Shown in pieces: positions 15,257 to 22,498 of a stretch of 32,479 nucleotides of DNA. The stretch spans positions 1 through 32,479 of the forward strand of contig QHPY01000175.1 in assembly GCA_003219215.1 (NCBI GenBank), in the 5' to 3' direction. Origin of the DNA: Verrucomicrobiota bacterium (lineage in GTDB: Bacteria > Verrucomicrobiota > Verrucomicrobiia > Chthoniobacterales > UBA10450). Position numbers and translations under genes: made by a program. The notes under the pieces are model-generated. The model was not told the DNA's origin and searched no databases. It saw only the letters and a program-made list of their open reading frames with translations. Every line of letters starts with the position of its first letter. The first letter of the stretch is position 1.

Positions 15257-15298
15257 ACGCGTTGATCCCGCGGCCGCGGGATCAACGCGTTTTCTTTT
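15257..15298 (+). terminator. Perfect-palindrome intrinsic terminator
   Basis: ACGCGTTGATCCCGCGG (15257-15273) is followed directly by its exact reverse complement (15274-15290) and then by TTTTCTTTT. On the plus strand this ends the small-lipoprotein transcript. The right arm also contains the stop codon of the converging ubiD gene (TGA, complement of 15282-15284) and its last codons. On the minus strand there is no U-run, so it is mainly a plus-strand terminator. Confidence 0.85.
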
Positions 15299-16763
15299 GC
15301 AGCGCGTCGACCAACGCTTTGGCTTCATCGGTCATCTTTAGTAACTCCGGCCATTGCCGATGATAATTTTCGCCCGGCAATTTACGCGTCGCATCAAAGC
15401 CCATATGCGAACCGATGTTTTGTTCAGTCGGCGCGTGATCGAGCGAATCGCTTGGATTCTTGATAACGGTTGTGTCGCGCCCAGGATCGGTGTTCGCGCA
15501 GAGGCGGAACAATACTTCGCTTGTGTTGTGCACGTCGCAATCTTCATCCACCACCACGATATATTTGCTGAACATCATTTGTCCCATCCCCCACAAGCCA
15601 TGCATCACCTTGAAAGCTTGATAGGGATACTGTTTCCGAATGCTGACGATGACGAGATTGTGAAAAACACCTTCCGCTGGCAGCGTCATGTCCACTAGCT
15701 CCGGAAAATTCATTTTGAAGACAGGCAGAAAAATCCGCACTACCGCGTCGCCGATGTAAAAATCTTCCATCGGCGGAATGCCGACGATCGTCGTTGGGTA
15801 AACCGCATCTCGTCGATGTGTGATCGCAGTCAGATGAAAAACGGGATAGTCTTCGACTGCGGTGTAGTAACCGGTGTGATCGCCGAACGGTCCTTCCGGC
15901 CGCATCTCGCCAGGTTGCACGTAGCCTTCTAAAACAAGATCGACACCGGCTGGAACTTCGAGGTCGATCGTTTTGCATTTCACCATCTCGATCGATTTGC
16001 GGCGCAAAAATCCCGCGAACAAAATTTCATCCAATCCGTCCGGCAATGGGGCCGTAGCGGAAAATGACAACGCAGGATCGCCGCCGAGCGCAACTGCGAC
16101 CGGCATCGGCTCGTTGCGCTGGTAATAACGTTTGCCATGGCGCGCACCAACTTTGTGGACCTGCCAATGCATCGCCGTCGTTCGTTCATCAAAAATCTGC
16201 ATTCGATACACACCCACGTTGCGCGCGCCGGTTTCGGGATCGCGCGTGTGCACATTCGGCAGCGTGATGAAACGGCCGCCGTCTTTCGGCCAGCATTTCA
16301 GGATGGGTAGATGTCGCAACGAGAAATCATCCGCCCGCCCGGCATCGGACTCGATCTTATGGATGATTTCCTGGCAAGGAGCGTCGCGGACTTGTTTCGG
16401 TCGCGCGTGCAAGAGATGAATTCCTTGTTTCAACAACGCGAAACCTTCGCGCAGATCGGTTGGAGGTTTTGCTTTGAGAATCAGCTGAATTTCCTGCGCG
16501 ATCTCGTCAATGCTCTCGCGGCCGAGCGCCATCGCGATCCGCTTGCGCGAACCCATCGTGTTAATCGCGACTGGAAATTTCGAAACTTGTCCGTCAACGA
16601 CTGGCTGCTCGAAGAGCAACGCCTTTCCACCGCCGGACGATTTCATTTCTCGGTCCGCCCATTCGGTAATGAGCAGATTGGTGTCTACCGGATCGGAGAC
16701 GCGCGTCAGTTCGCCAGCCTGCTCGAGCGTTTCGAGAAAATGTCGAAATGAGCGATAAGCCAT
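15282..16763 (-). CDS. ubiD: UbiD family decarboxylase (prFMN-dependent)
   Basis: 493 residues, matching the length of bacterial UbiD. Visible family motifs are RNVGVYRMQ, MHWQVHK, the RKSIEMVKCKTIDLEVPA segment, EGYVQPGEMRPEGPFGDHTGYY (carrying the catalytic Glu region) and GLWGMGQMMFSKYIVVVDEDCDVH. UbiD decarboxylates 3-polyprenyl-4-hydroxybenzoate in ubiquinone synthesis; close relatives act in menaquinone (futalosine) pathways or on aromatic acids. It needs prenylated FMN made by UbiX, which is not in this window. With no other quinone gene nearby the exact substrate is open. It is downstream of a small lipoprotein gene (53-base gap), and its 3' end lies inside the palindrome that terminates the converging genes. 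Confidence 0.9.
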   Translation of the reverse strand: MAYRSFRHFLETLEQAGELTRVSDPVDTNLLITEWADREMKSSGGGKALLFEQPVVDGQVSKFPVAINTMGSRKRIAMALGRESIDEIAQEIQLILKAKPPTDLREGFALLKQGIHLLHARPKQVRDAPCQEIIHKIESDAGRADDFSLRHLPILKCWPKDGGRFITLPNVHTRDPETGARNVGVYRMQIFDERTTAMHWQVHKVGARHGKRYYQRNEPMPVAVALGGDPALSFSATAPLPDGLDEILFAGFLRRKSIEMVKCKTIDLEVPAGVDLVLEGYVQPGEMRPEGPFGDHTGYYTAVEDYPVFHLTAITHRRDAVYPTTIVGIPPMEDFYIGDAVVRIFLPVFKMNFPELVDMTLPAEGVFHNLVIVSIRKQYPYQAFKVMHGLWGMGQMMFSKYIVVVDEDCDVHNTSEVLFRLCANTDPGRDTTVIKNPSDSLDHAPTEQNIGSHMGFDATRKLPGENYHRQWPELLKMTDEAKALVDALQKKTR

Positions 16764-16816
16764 GTGTGCTCTCTGCTGCTACACTGGCGCGCTCGGCGTT
16801 CCAACGCGACCAGAAT

Positions 16817-17335
16817 TTATCGGTAGGGCGGCGCCAAATATTGGAACGACATTACGCGTCCGCTTGAAAACGTGACTGTCCTGTATGGGACTGAGATCGT
16901 CGGCGGAATGTAGGAGTAATAAAAAGGGTCGTAGAACGGATCCCCAAAGAAAACGAACGAGCGTCCGTGATGGTGCGTCCGAACCACACCGACTGAGCCG
17001 AAGCCGCCGTAAAATCCCGGACCGTAACCATAGTAAGGATAATACGCTGAGCCGTACGGTGCCGTCCGACTTTCCACATAAATCCAGGTTTCGGATTGGC
17101 GGCCGCGCATTTCGCCGTAAGTTTTTTGTGCGGGTGAACCCCATGCCAGCCACACGGCGTTCATCGACATCCCCGAACGAATCTGCCCCTGCCGCACTAA
17201 CGCCTGATCGCGGGGGGACAGAGTATTGAACATGTCCTGATGCTCGGAAATTCGGTTCTCCACCGTCTCGCAGCTCGTTAGGCACAACGCGCCAGCGGTC
17301 AGACCTAACAAAAGGGTTTTGGAAATTGTTTTCAT
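16817..17335 (-). CDS. Lipoprotein with BamE/SmpA-like segment and Tyr/Gly-rich tail
   Basis: 172 residues from the ATG at 17333-17335. MKTISKTLLLGLTAGALCLTSC is a clear lipoprotein signal with Cys22. The next part contains LSPRDQALVRQGQIRSGMSMNAVWLAWGSPAQKTY and ETWIYVES. The 'I..GMS...V..AWG.P' pattern followed by a W-x-Y strand resembles the BamE/SmpA-OmlA fold used in outer-membrane protein assembly and in many small lipoproteins. The second half is rich in Tyr, Gly and Pro (YYPYYGYGPGFYGGFG; GDPFYDPFYYSYIPP). A long in-frame extension up to 17977 is antisense to moaA and rejected. It is divergent from moaA, with 84 bases between starts, and upstream of ubiD. Confidence 0.8.
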   Translation of the reverse strand: MKTISKTLLLGLTAGALCLTSCETVENRISEHQDMFNTLSPRDQALVRQGQIRSGMSMNAVWLAWGSPAQKTYGEMRGRQSETWIYVESRTAPYGSAYYPYYGYGPGFYGGFGSVGVVRTHHHGRSFVFFGDPFYDPFYYSYIPPTISVPYRTVTFSSGRVMSFQYLAPPYR

Positions 17336-17419
17336 AAAAAATGATACAGCCGCGACCTGGTCAGTCAATTGTCCCGCGTCTTGATTGAACACCGCACAGC
17401 CAGTAACGTCGCTAGCGAA

Positions 17420-18421
17420 ATGGAAGATCGCTACGGCCACCGCATTTCCTATCTGCGCGTCTCGATCACGGATCGTTGCAACGAGCGCTGCAACTACTGC
17501 ATGCCGCGCGAGCTGCAAGAATGGCTGCCGCGCGACGAAATTCTCAGCTATGAAGAAACGCTGCGACTCATTCGGATCGCGGCCGATCTCGGTGTAACCA
17601 AAGTGCGCGTGACCGGCGGCGAACCGCTCACGCGACGCAACGTCGTCGATTTCGTCCGTGAAATTCCAAAAATCCCCGGAATAATGAGTCTCGGAATTTC
17701 GACGAACGGGACGTTGCTCACGCGTGAAGCTGCGCCCGGGCAAACGATGGCGACGGCGTTGCGCGAAGCTGGCGTGCAATCGCTCAATATTTCCCTCGAC
17801 ACGTTGGATCGACACCTTTACTCGCAAATTACCGGCCGCGATTTGCATGCGCGCGTTCTTGAAGGAATTGAAGCGGCGATCGCAGCGGGATTCGATCAAA
17901 TCAAACTGAACGCGGTTCTGATGCGCGGCCGCAATGAAGATCAGCTCGTTCCGCTGATTGAATTCGCAGGCTCGCACAATTTGATTCTTCGCTTCATCGA
18001 AATGATGCCGGTTAGCACGACTGAGGTTTTGAGCGATGAAAATTTTCTGCCGATTGCCGAAGCGAAACGAGCAATTGAAAAACAGCTCGGCAACTTAATT
18101 CCAGCACCAACATTCCGGACAAATGGTCCGGCGACTTATTATCAAGTTCACGGACGCGAACAGCGCATCGGGTTTATTGGCGCGATGACGAACCTCCATT
18201 TCTGCGAGAGCTGCAACAAGTTGCGTCTCACCTGCGACGGCAAGTTGCGGCCCTGTCTCGGCAGTTATCTCGAGTTCGACATCATGAAACCGCTGCGCGC
18301 AGGCGCAAGCGATGACGAATTGCGCCAGTTTTTTATCGATGTGGTCGATCGCAAACCCGAGCAACACGATTTCCGGAACAATTATCAGCCGGACCGGAAG
18401 ATGATCGCCATCGGCGGCTGA
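17420..18421 (+). CDS. moaA: GTP 3',8-cyclase (MoaA), molybdenum cofactor biosynthesis
   Basis: 333 residues from the ATG at 17420: MEDRYGHRISYLRVSITDRCNERCNYCMP. Cys20, Cys24 and Cys27 form the radical-SAM CxxxCxxC cluster. VTGGEPL is the SAM-binding GGEP motif. Near the end, FCESCNKLRLTCDGKLRPCLG has the Cys residues for the second 4Fe-4S cluster, and the protein ends in IGG, the double-glycine tail that completes the active site in MoaA. It converts GTP to 3',8-cyclo-GTP, the first step to cyclic pyranopterin monophosphate. A TTG start at 17369 would add 17 residues without family support. It heads a tight moaA-moaC-moaB operon (3-base gap to moaC). Confidence 0.95.
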   Translation: MEDRYGHRISYLRVSITDRCNERCNYCMPRELQEWLPRDEILSYEETLRLIRIAADLGVTKVRVTGGEPLTRRNVVDFVREIPKIPGIMSLGISTNGTLLTREAAPGQTMATALREAGVQSLNISLDTLDRHLYSQITGRDLHARVLEGIEAAIAAGFDQIKLNAVLMRGRNEDQLVPLIEFAGSHNLILRFIEMMPVSTTEVLSDENFLPIAEAKRAIEKQLGNLIPAPTFRTNGPATYYQVHGREQRIGFIGAMTNLHFCESCNKLRLTCDGKLRPCLGSYLEFDIMKPLRAGASDDELRQFFIDVVDRKPEQHDFRNNYQPDRKMIAIGG

Positions 18422-18424
18422 GTG

Positions 18425-18871
18425 ATGGATCGGCTTTCTCACATCGGCTCCGATGGCCGGGCGGAAATGGTCGATGTCTCAGCCAAACCGATCAGCGCTC
18501 GCACCGCCATCGCCAAAGGAAAAATCAAGCTCCAGCGCAAGACCCTCGATCTGATTTCAAAAGATCGGATTGCAAAAGGAAATGTGTTCGCAACTGCGCG
18601 CCTCGCTGGAATTCAAGCGGCGAAACAGACCGCCCATCTCATTCCGCTTTGCCACACGTTGCCGCTGAGCGACGTGAAGATCGACATCGTTGCCGCGCGC
18701 GACGGCGCGGAAGTTGCCTGCACCGCGCGCACTGTTGCTCAGACCGGCGTCGAGATGGAAGCGCTCACCGGAGTCGCGATCGCTTTGCTCACGATCTATG
18801 ACATGTGCAAAGCAGTCGACAAAAAGATGCAGATCGCCGATGTGCGATTAGTTAAGAAAACGAAAATTTAA
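18425..18871 (+). CDS. moaC: Cyclic pyranopterin monophosphate synthase (MoaC)
   Basis: 148 residues from the ATG at 18425, just after the moaA stop; a GTG directly before it would add one residue. LSHIGSDGRAEMVDVSAKP and TAIAKGKI are the standard N-terminus. The active-site region HLIPLCHTLPLSDVKI and the GVEMEALTGVAIALLTIYDMCKAVDK helix are intact, including the Lys and Asp that act on 3',8-cyclo-GTP. It makes cyclic pyranopterin monophosphate together with MoaA. Length is slightly below E. coli MoaC. The gene carries one AAGATCGACA copy (read K-I-D). Its stop overlaps the next start by one base, so translation is coupled. Confidence 0.95.
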   Translation: MDRLSHIGSDGRAEMVDVSAKPISARTAIAKGKIKLQRKTLDLISKDRIAKGNVFATARLAGIQAAKQTAHLIPLCHTLPLSDVKIDIVAARDGAEVACTARTVAQTGVEMEALTGVAIALLTIYDMCKAVDKKMQIADVRLVKKTKI

Positions 18872-19353
18872 TGCAGATCGTTTGTGGGATTATCACAGTT
18901 TCGGACCGCGCGAGCGCGGGCGATTATAAGGACCTCGGCGGACCTGCGCTCAAAGAAGTCGCGCAGAAGAATTGCTGGCAGGTATTGTGCGAAGCAGTGA
19001 TTCCCGATGACGCGGCGCGAATCCAGGAAACGATTCGTTCGTTTTCCAAACAAGGGTGCGGCTTGATTTTAGTGACTGGTGGTACGGGAATTGGTCCGCG
19101 TGACGTGACCCCGGAAGCAATTCGCGGAATCATGCGGGTGGAACTGCCCGGTTTTGGCGAAGTAATGCGCGCCGAATCGATGAAGATCACGCCAAACGCA
19201 ATTCTCTCGCGCAATCTCGCAGCGGTGGTTGATGATTCACTCGTGATCGCGCTCCCGGGGAAGCCAAGTGGCGCGGTTGAATGCCTCGGATTTGTCGCCG
19301 GCGCGATTCCGCACGGTGTTGCGGTCGCGCAGCGCCAGCCCACTTCGTGTTAG
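18871..19353 (+). CDS. MoaB/Mog family molybdopterin adenylyltransferase
   Basis: 160 residues. ITVSDRASAGDYKDLGGPAL is the family N-terminus. VTGGTGIGPRDVTPEA is the molybdopterin-binding loop shared by MogA and MoaB. MRAESMKITPNAILSRNLAAVVDDSLVIALPGKPSGAVECL is the second conserved region. MogA adenylylates molybdopterin before molybdate insertion; MoaB in many bacteria does the same job or is inactive. Sequence alone does not separate the two here, but retention of the DVT and PGKPSG motifs suggests an active MogA-type enzyme. It overlaps moaC by one base (TAATG). It is the last gene of the operon and is followed by a hairpin and the converging peptidase gene. Confidence 0.9.
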   Translation: MQIVCGIITVSDRASAGDYKDLGGPALKEVAQKNCWQVLCEAVIPDDAARIQETIRSFSKQGCGLILVTGGTGIGPRDVTPEAIRGIMRVELPGFGEVMRAESMKITPNAILSRNLAAVVDDSLVIALPGKPSGAVECLGFVAGAIPHGVAVAQRQPTSC

Positions 19354-19361
19354 CGCGATTG

Positions 19362-19391
19362 TTCGCCACGGCGAATCTGTCCTGTGGCGAA
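19362..19391. terminator. Possible bidirectional hairpin between moaB and the M23 gene
   Basis: TTCGCCAC (19362-19369) pairs with GTGGCGAA (19384-19391) around a 14-base loop, with GATT and ATC flanks extending the pairing weakly. It lies in the 46-base gap between two converging genes. The T-run on the plus side is short (CTTT), so terminator strength is uncertain. Confidence 0.35.
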
Positions 19392-19399
19392 TCGATCTT

Positions 19400-20437
19400 T
19401 CAATCTGGATAAATCAGCAAGCGCATCATTTGTTTTCCGTTTTCGGTGAGATGTGCGTGACTGGTTAATCCGGTTGCGACACCATTGGTTAGATAAGAAG
19501 CGTTGAGCACGCTCGGTTTCACGTAAACGACCTCGGGCTGTTTCACGCGCCGCTCGCTGGGTTCAATCTTCAGCGGCAAACCGCTCCGCGTGAAGCTAAC
19601 TATCCACGACCGCGGCTCGACTGTTCCGCTTGCCATCCAAGGATAAAGTTTCGGCAATTCAAAGTGCCGGGATTTCGGGATCGCCACTTTGTAAAAAATT
19701 TCCTCCTGACTGAGGAATTGCGGAATGGTTACCGAAGGTTTTTCTCGGAGCGCTAAATAAAGCCGCCCAATATCAAGTCCGACCAGATTGATCCCATTGT
19801 AAAGTCCGTGGTGGTTCGGTTCGTCTTTGTAAGTCGCGTCGTACCACGAGTCGAAGTTGTGGCTGAGGATCAAATTAAGTTCCAAATGAACGTGTGCGCG
19901 CACGCGATTGATTCCGGCTCCGGTATAACCCATCACCGCGATGTGCTGGCCGCGATGGACGGTATCGCCACTTCGAACGTCGATCGCACTGAGGTGCCCA
20001 TACAAACTGAAATAGGGCGAACCATCCCATCGATGCTCGATCACGATGTATTTGCCGTAGTTTGAATAGCCGGGCACGAAATTTGTGTGCACGACTTTGC
20101 CATCAGCGATCGCGCGTACTTCGTCGAGCGGTTCTCCGTTTTCGTCACGGTGCAGAGGACGAACGTCAATGCCTTCATGAAAGCGAGTGTAGACAACGCC
20201 CGAACTCGTCTCTACTGGATCGCGCACAAAACCATATTGGCCACCTTCCCACGGCGTCGATTTTTCTCCGTGATAGTCGCGCTCGACGTATTGGTAGAAA
20301 TCGGGGCCGCCGCCGCGAAAAATCGCGTCGTTGTCGGTCGGCAGCGCAAGATCCACAGTCGCGGTTTCAGTTTGTGCCACGGCCGCTGCAAACTGGAACG
20401 CGAAAAGCGTGAGCAGCGTTGCAAGAAACGATCGCAT
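19400..20437 (-). CDS. Exported M23-family (LytM-like) peptidase
   Basis: 345 residues from the ATG at 20435-20437. A signal peptide covers about 1-21 (SFLATLLTLFAFQFAAAVAQ). The M23 core has FHEGIDVRP (first zinc ligands, HxGxD pattern), IADGKVV, SNYGKYIVIEH, SLYGHLS, GQHIAVMGYTGAG and HVHLEL (last His pair). The middle matches lysostaphin/LytM-type zinc endopeptidases that cut peptidoglycan cross-links or act as EnvC-like amidase regulators. The HVH motif is intact, so it may be active. The last 120 residues (YKVAIPKSRHFELPKLYPWMASG...) are a separate domain I do not recognise. It lies in the periplasm or at the cell surface. It follows a small exported protein gene by 8 bases. Confidence 0.85.
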   Translation of the reverse strand: MRSFLATLLTLFAFQFAAAVAQTETATVDLALPTDNDAIFRGGGPDFYQYVERDYHGEKSTPWEGGQYGFVRDPVETSSGVVYTRFHEGIDVRPLHRDENGEPLDEVRAIADGKVVHTNFVPGYSNYGKYIVIEHRWDGSPYFSLYGHLSAIDVRSGDTVHRGQHIAVMGYTGAGINRVRAHVHLELNLILSHNFDSWYDATYKDEPNHHGLYNGINLVGLDIGRLYLALREKPSVTIPQFLSQEEIFYKVAIPKSRHFELPKLYPWMASGTVEPRSWIVSFTRSGLPLKIEPSERRVKQPEVVYVKPSVLNASYLTNGVATGLTSHAHLTENGKQMMRLLIYPD

Positions 20438-20445
20438 CAAAAAAG

Positions 20446-20910
20446 TCAGCGTTTCCGCTGGCCGATCAGTCTCCAGTCTTTTTTCATCAACTCGGTGTCG
20501 GCTTTAGTTAGGCCGGAAGCGATGTAGATTCGTCCATCGGAAACGCGGCGGTCGATTTGCAATTCGGTGACAGGACGGCCGTTGATGAATATAAAAAGCA
20601 AACTACCGCGTCGCTCGATGCTCAGCGCGTCGAGCGCGAGCCGTCCGTGGTCATCCAATTGAAAAAGCGCGCCGTAATTTCCATCCGCCGCTGGATACGG
20701 ATAGAAGGCCACCACATCGCGCTCCGACAGGCGCGGCATTCGCTCAATCGCTACCTGCTTCCCGGAAAATAGTGCGCGAACAGAGCTGGAGAAGATGGCT
20801 GTGTCGTTCGGATTCGCTTCCACGTGGGCGCGAAAAATGCAATGTCGATCTTTACCAGTGGCAGAAATGGCTAAAAGTGCCAGAATCAGACTCGGGAAAA
20901 TGGGTTTCAT
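20446..20910 (-). CDS. Small exported protein of unknown function
   Basis: 154 residues with a signal peptide at about 1-19 (MKPIFPSLILALLAISATG). The mature part has FRAHVEANPNDTAIFSSSVRA, VAIERMPRLSERDVVAFYPYPAADGNYGALFQLDDHG and RLALDALSIERRGSLLFIFINGRPV. It then has IDRRVSDGRIYIASGLTKADTELMKK and a basic end (GQRKR). The alternating strand pattern with a final 'ASGLT..D...M' helix faintly recalls the P1-head-type subdomain of SecD/SecDF, but I cannot confirm that. No enzyme motif is seen. It is 8 bases upstream of the M23 gene on the same strand, so it is probably expressed with it, and divergent from the BsuPI-domain gene with 41 bases between starts. Confidence 0.7.
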   Translation of the reverse strand: MKPIFPSLILALLAISATGKDRHCIFRAHVEANPNDTAIFSSSVRALFSGKQVAIERMPRLSERDVVAFYPYPAADGNYGALFQLDDHGRLALDALSIERRGSLLFIFINGRPVTELQIDRRVSDGRIYIASGLTKADTELMKKDWRLIGQRKR

Positions 20911-20951
20911 GGTCGATTGATAACGCTACCGTTTCGTGTTGTAACCCGTCG

Positions 20952-21527
20952 ATGATTCGTCCGGCCATCATTTTTTCCATCGTTCTTGCCACGGCTCTCG
21001 ACCTGCTGGCGCAGGAAACGGCGTCCCAGCCTTCTGCCGCTCCTGTGGCAACCGCGACTCCGATTACAACCACGACCTTGCAAAAGCGAGGCCTGGTCGG
21101 TCGAATCTTCCATCCGTTTTCTTCGTCCCAAGTCCTTCCAAAATACAATGATCGCAGATTGCGCGGACTGATTCTCGATCTTCAAGTCTCGCCCCAGCCG
21201 GTGCGGCTTTCCGAAATTCGACAAATCGAAGTTAAAGTCACGGTCACGAACATGGGCAATCGCATGATCCCGCTTGATTTTCCGACCGATCAGCGAATTG
21301 AGATTCAATTGCTCAACTCCGCCGACGTTGTCCTGACCAAATGGTCTGAGAACCACGCGATCAAGGAAAAACTCGGGACGATCCTCATCAATCCCGGTGA
21401 GCATGTTGAATATAAAGAAAACATCGCCACCCGCGATCTCACACCTGGCAAAGTCTTTACCGCCGAAGTTTTTTTTCCGAAATATCCCGAGCTTCACATC
21501 CGGCAGAAGTTTCTGACCGAGCCGTGA
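20952..21527 (+). CDS. Exported BsuPI-domain protein
   Basis: 191 residues from the ATG at 20952 (an upstream start at 20772 lies antisense to the neighbouring gene and is rejected). The signal peptide is MIRPAIIFSIVLATALDLLAQ, followed by a Pro/Thr/Ala-rich linker. The domain at about 80-190 shows IEVKVTVTNMGNRMIPLDFPTDQRIEIQLLN and LINPGEHVEYKENI, ending in FTAEVFF. This is the BsuPI pattern (intracellular proteinase inhibitor family, an Ig-like beta-sandwich: 'v.NgS..pv.l.F.tgq..d..v.d..g..vw.ws'). Inhibitor activity is not proven for most members. Its TGA overlaps the GTG start of the next gene by four bases, so the two are coupled. It is likely periplasmic. Confidence 0.75.
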   Translation: MIRPAIIFSIVLATALDLLAQETASQPSAAPVATATPITTTTLQKRGLVGRIFHPFSSSQVLPKYNDRRLRGLILDLQVSPQPVRLSEIRQIEVKVTVTNMGNRMIPLDFPTDQRIEIQLLNSADVVLTKWSENHAIKEKLGTILINPGEHVEYKENIATRDLTPGKVFTAEVFFPKYPELHIRQKFLTEP

Positions 21528-22312
21528 ATCTGCGACTTTTCTCCGATTACCATTCTCATCCGCAAGGGCATCGAGTTCAGGTGTATTCGCGAGAACTGTT
21601 GCAGTTGTGGATCGATGGCGCGCGCACACGCGGTTTGAACGACGTTGCGTTTACCGATCACGATCGTTTCCATGCCGGAATTAATTTCGATGAAATCGAC
21701 AAACTGCGGGCGGCGAATCCCGACGTAAGGATCCGCGCCGGCATCGAGCTCGACAACGATCCGCAAACATCAGCCGCCGGAAGACAGTGGATCGAAAAGA
21801 ATTGGGACAAACTCGATTTCGTTCTCGGCTCGGTCCATTACCTCGACAATCCCACGCAAATGTTCGACAGCGTTCCGGCCGGTGCGACGCAGTTCGAGGG
21901 ACGCAACATCGACAATCTCTATGCCGATTACTTTCGGCGCGTGCGCAACATCGCCGCCACCGGTCTGGTCGACTGTCTATCGCATCTTGATCTGGTTAAG
22001 ATTCATGGACATCGGCCGAACGCCGAGATTGGCGAGATTGTGAACGAGACCCTCGATTTCGTTCGCTCGCGTGATCTTGCCATCGAACTTTCCACGGCCG
22101 GTTGGCGCAAACCCGTGAACGAGCTTTATCCCGCCGATCGCATCATTGAGCTCGCGGTCGAAAAAGGAATCCCGTTTACGACCGCGTCTGACGCGCATTC
22201 TTACGCGCAACTTGGCGAAAATTTCGGGCGGCTGGCGGAGAAGATGTCGATTCTGCAGATCCGCGAAGTTTGCGTTTACGAAAAACACAAACGTGAAATG
22301 CGAAAGGTGTAG
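21524..22312 (+). CDS. PHP-domain phosphatase, histidinol-phosphatase (HisK/HisJ)-like
   Basis: 262 residues, GTG start overlapping the upstream stop (GTGA). Motifs: FSDYHSHPQGH at the N-terminus (metal His pair), VAFTDHDRF (about 42-50), RAGIELD (Glu, about 73), LGSVHYLD (His, about 103), LSHLDLVK (His and Asp, about 152) and TTASDAHSY (Asp-x-His, about 220). This set, including the 'G(S)VH' element, is typical of HisJ-type histidinol-phosphate phosphatases, which perform the eighth step of histidine synthesis. No other his genes are nearby, so another phosphorylated substrate is possible. It is cytosolic. It differs from the other PHP protein in the window (832-1557), which lacks the SVHYLD element. 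Confidence 0.82.
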   Translation: MNLRLFSDYHSHPQGHRVQVYSRELLQLWIDGARTRGLNDVAFTDHDRFHAGINFDEIDKLRAANPDVRIRAGIELDNDPQTSAAGRQWIEKNWDKLDFVLGSVHYLDNPTQMFDSVPAGATQFEGRNIDNLYADYFRRVRNIAATGLVDCLSHLDLVKIHGHRPNAEIGEIVNETLDFVRSRDLAIELSTAGWRKPVNELYPADRIIELAVEKGIPFTTASDAHSYAQLGENFGRLAEKMSILQIREVCVYEKHKREMRKV

Positions 22313-22330
22313 CTGCTCGGCGACGTTTTC

Positions 22331-22368
22331 TTCCTCACCCTTGCTCGGGAGAGGATTGAGCTGAGGGT
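22331..22368. repeat. CCTCACCC...TGAGGGT dispersed inverted repeat
   Basis: CCTCACCCTTGCTCGGGAG, then AGGATTGAGCTGAGGGT. It is a short, decayed member of the same CCTCACC/GGGAGAGG family seen at 4434-4580 and 24006-24040. It lies just after the PHP gene and may serve as its transcript end. Confidence 0.55.
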
Positions 22369-22401
22369 CGGCAATAGCAGCCTCTAACCCTCCAAAGTGT
22401 T

Positions 22402-22498
22402 TGTCATTCCGAGCGGAGTCGAGGAATCTCTAAATGTTTCTGACTGATATCGGGTAACCGAAATAGTAAGAGATGTCTCGATTTCGCTCGACATGACA
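22402..22498. repeat. TGTCA...TGACA palindromic element, second copy
   Basis: A 97-base imperfect palindrome: left TGTCATTCCGAGCGGAGTCG then AGGAATCTCT, right AGAGATGTCTCGATTTCGCT then CGACATGACA. It is related to the element at 5786-5864 but with a longer centre. The right end contains the ATG (22493) used as the start of the following membrane glycosyltransferase gene. Confidence 0.8.

Noticed and set aside
17336-17977. Long N-terminal extension of the BamE-like lipoprotein
   Set aside because: It is antisense to moaA, and a lipoprotein signal with Cys22 begins at 17335.
20772-20951. 60-residue extension before the BsuPI-domain protein
   Set aside because: It is antisense to the neighbouring exported-protein gene and precedes a clean signal peptide start at 20952.
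22402-22498. CRISPR repeat or phage attachment site at the palindrome
   Set aside because: No regular spacers, no integrase, and the two copies lie 17 kb apart beside unrelated housekeeping-type genes.
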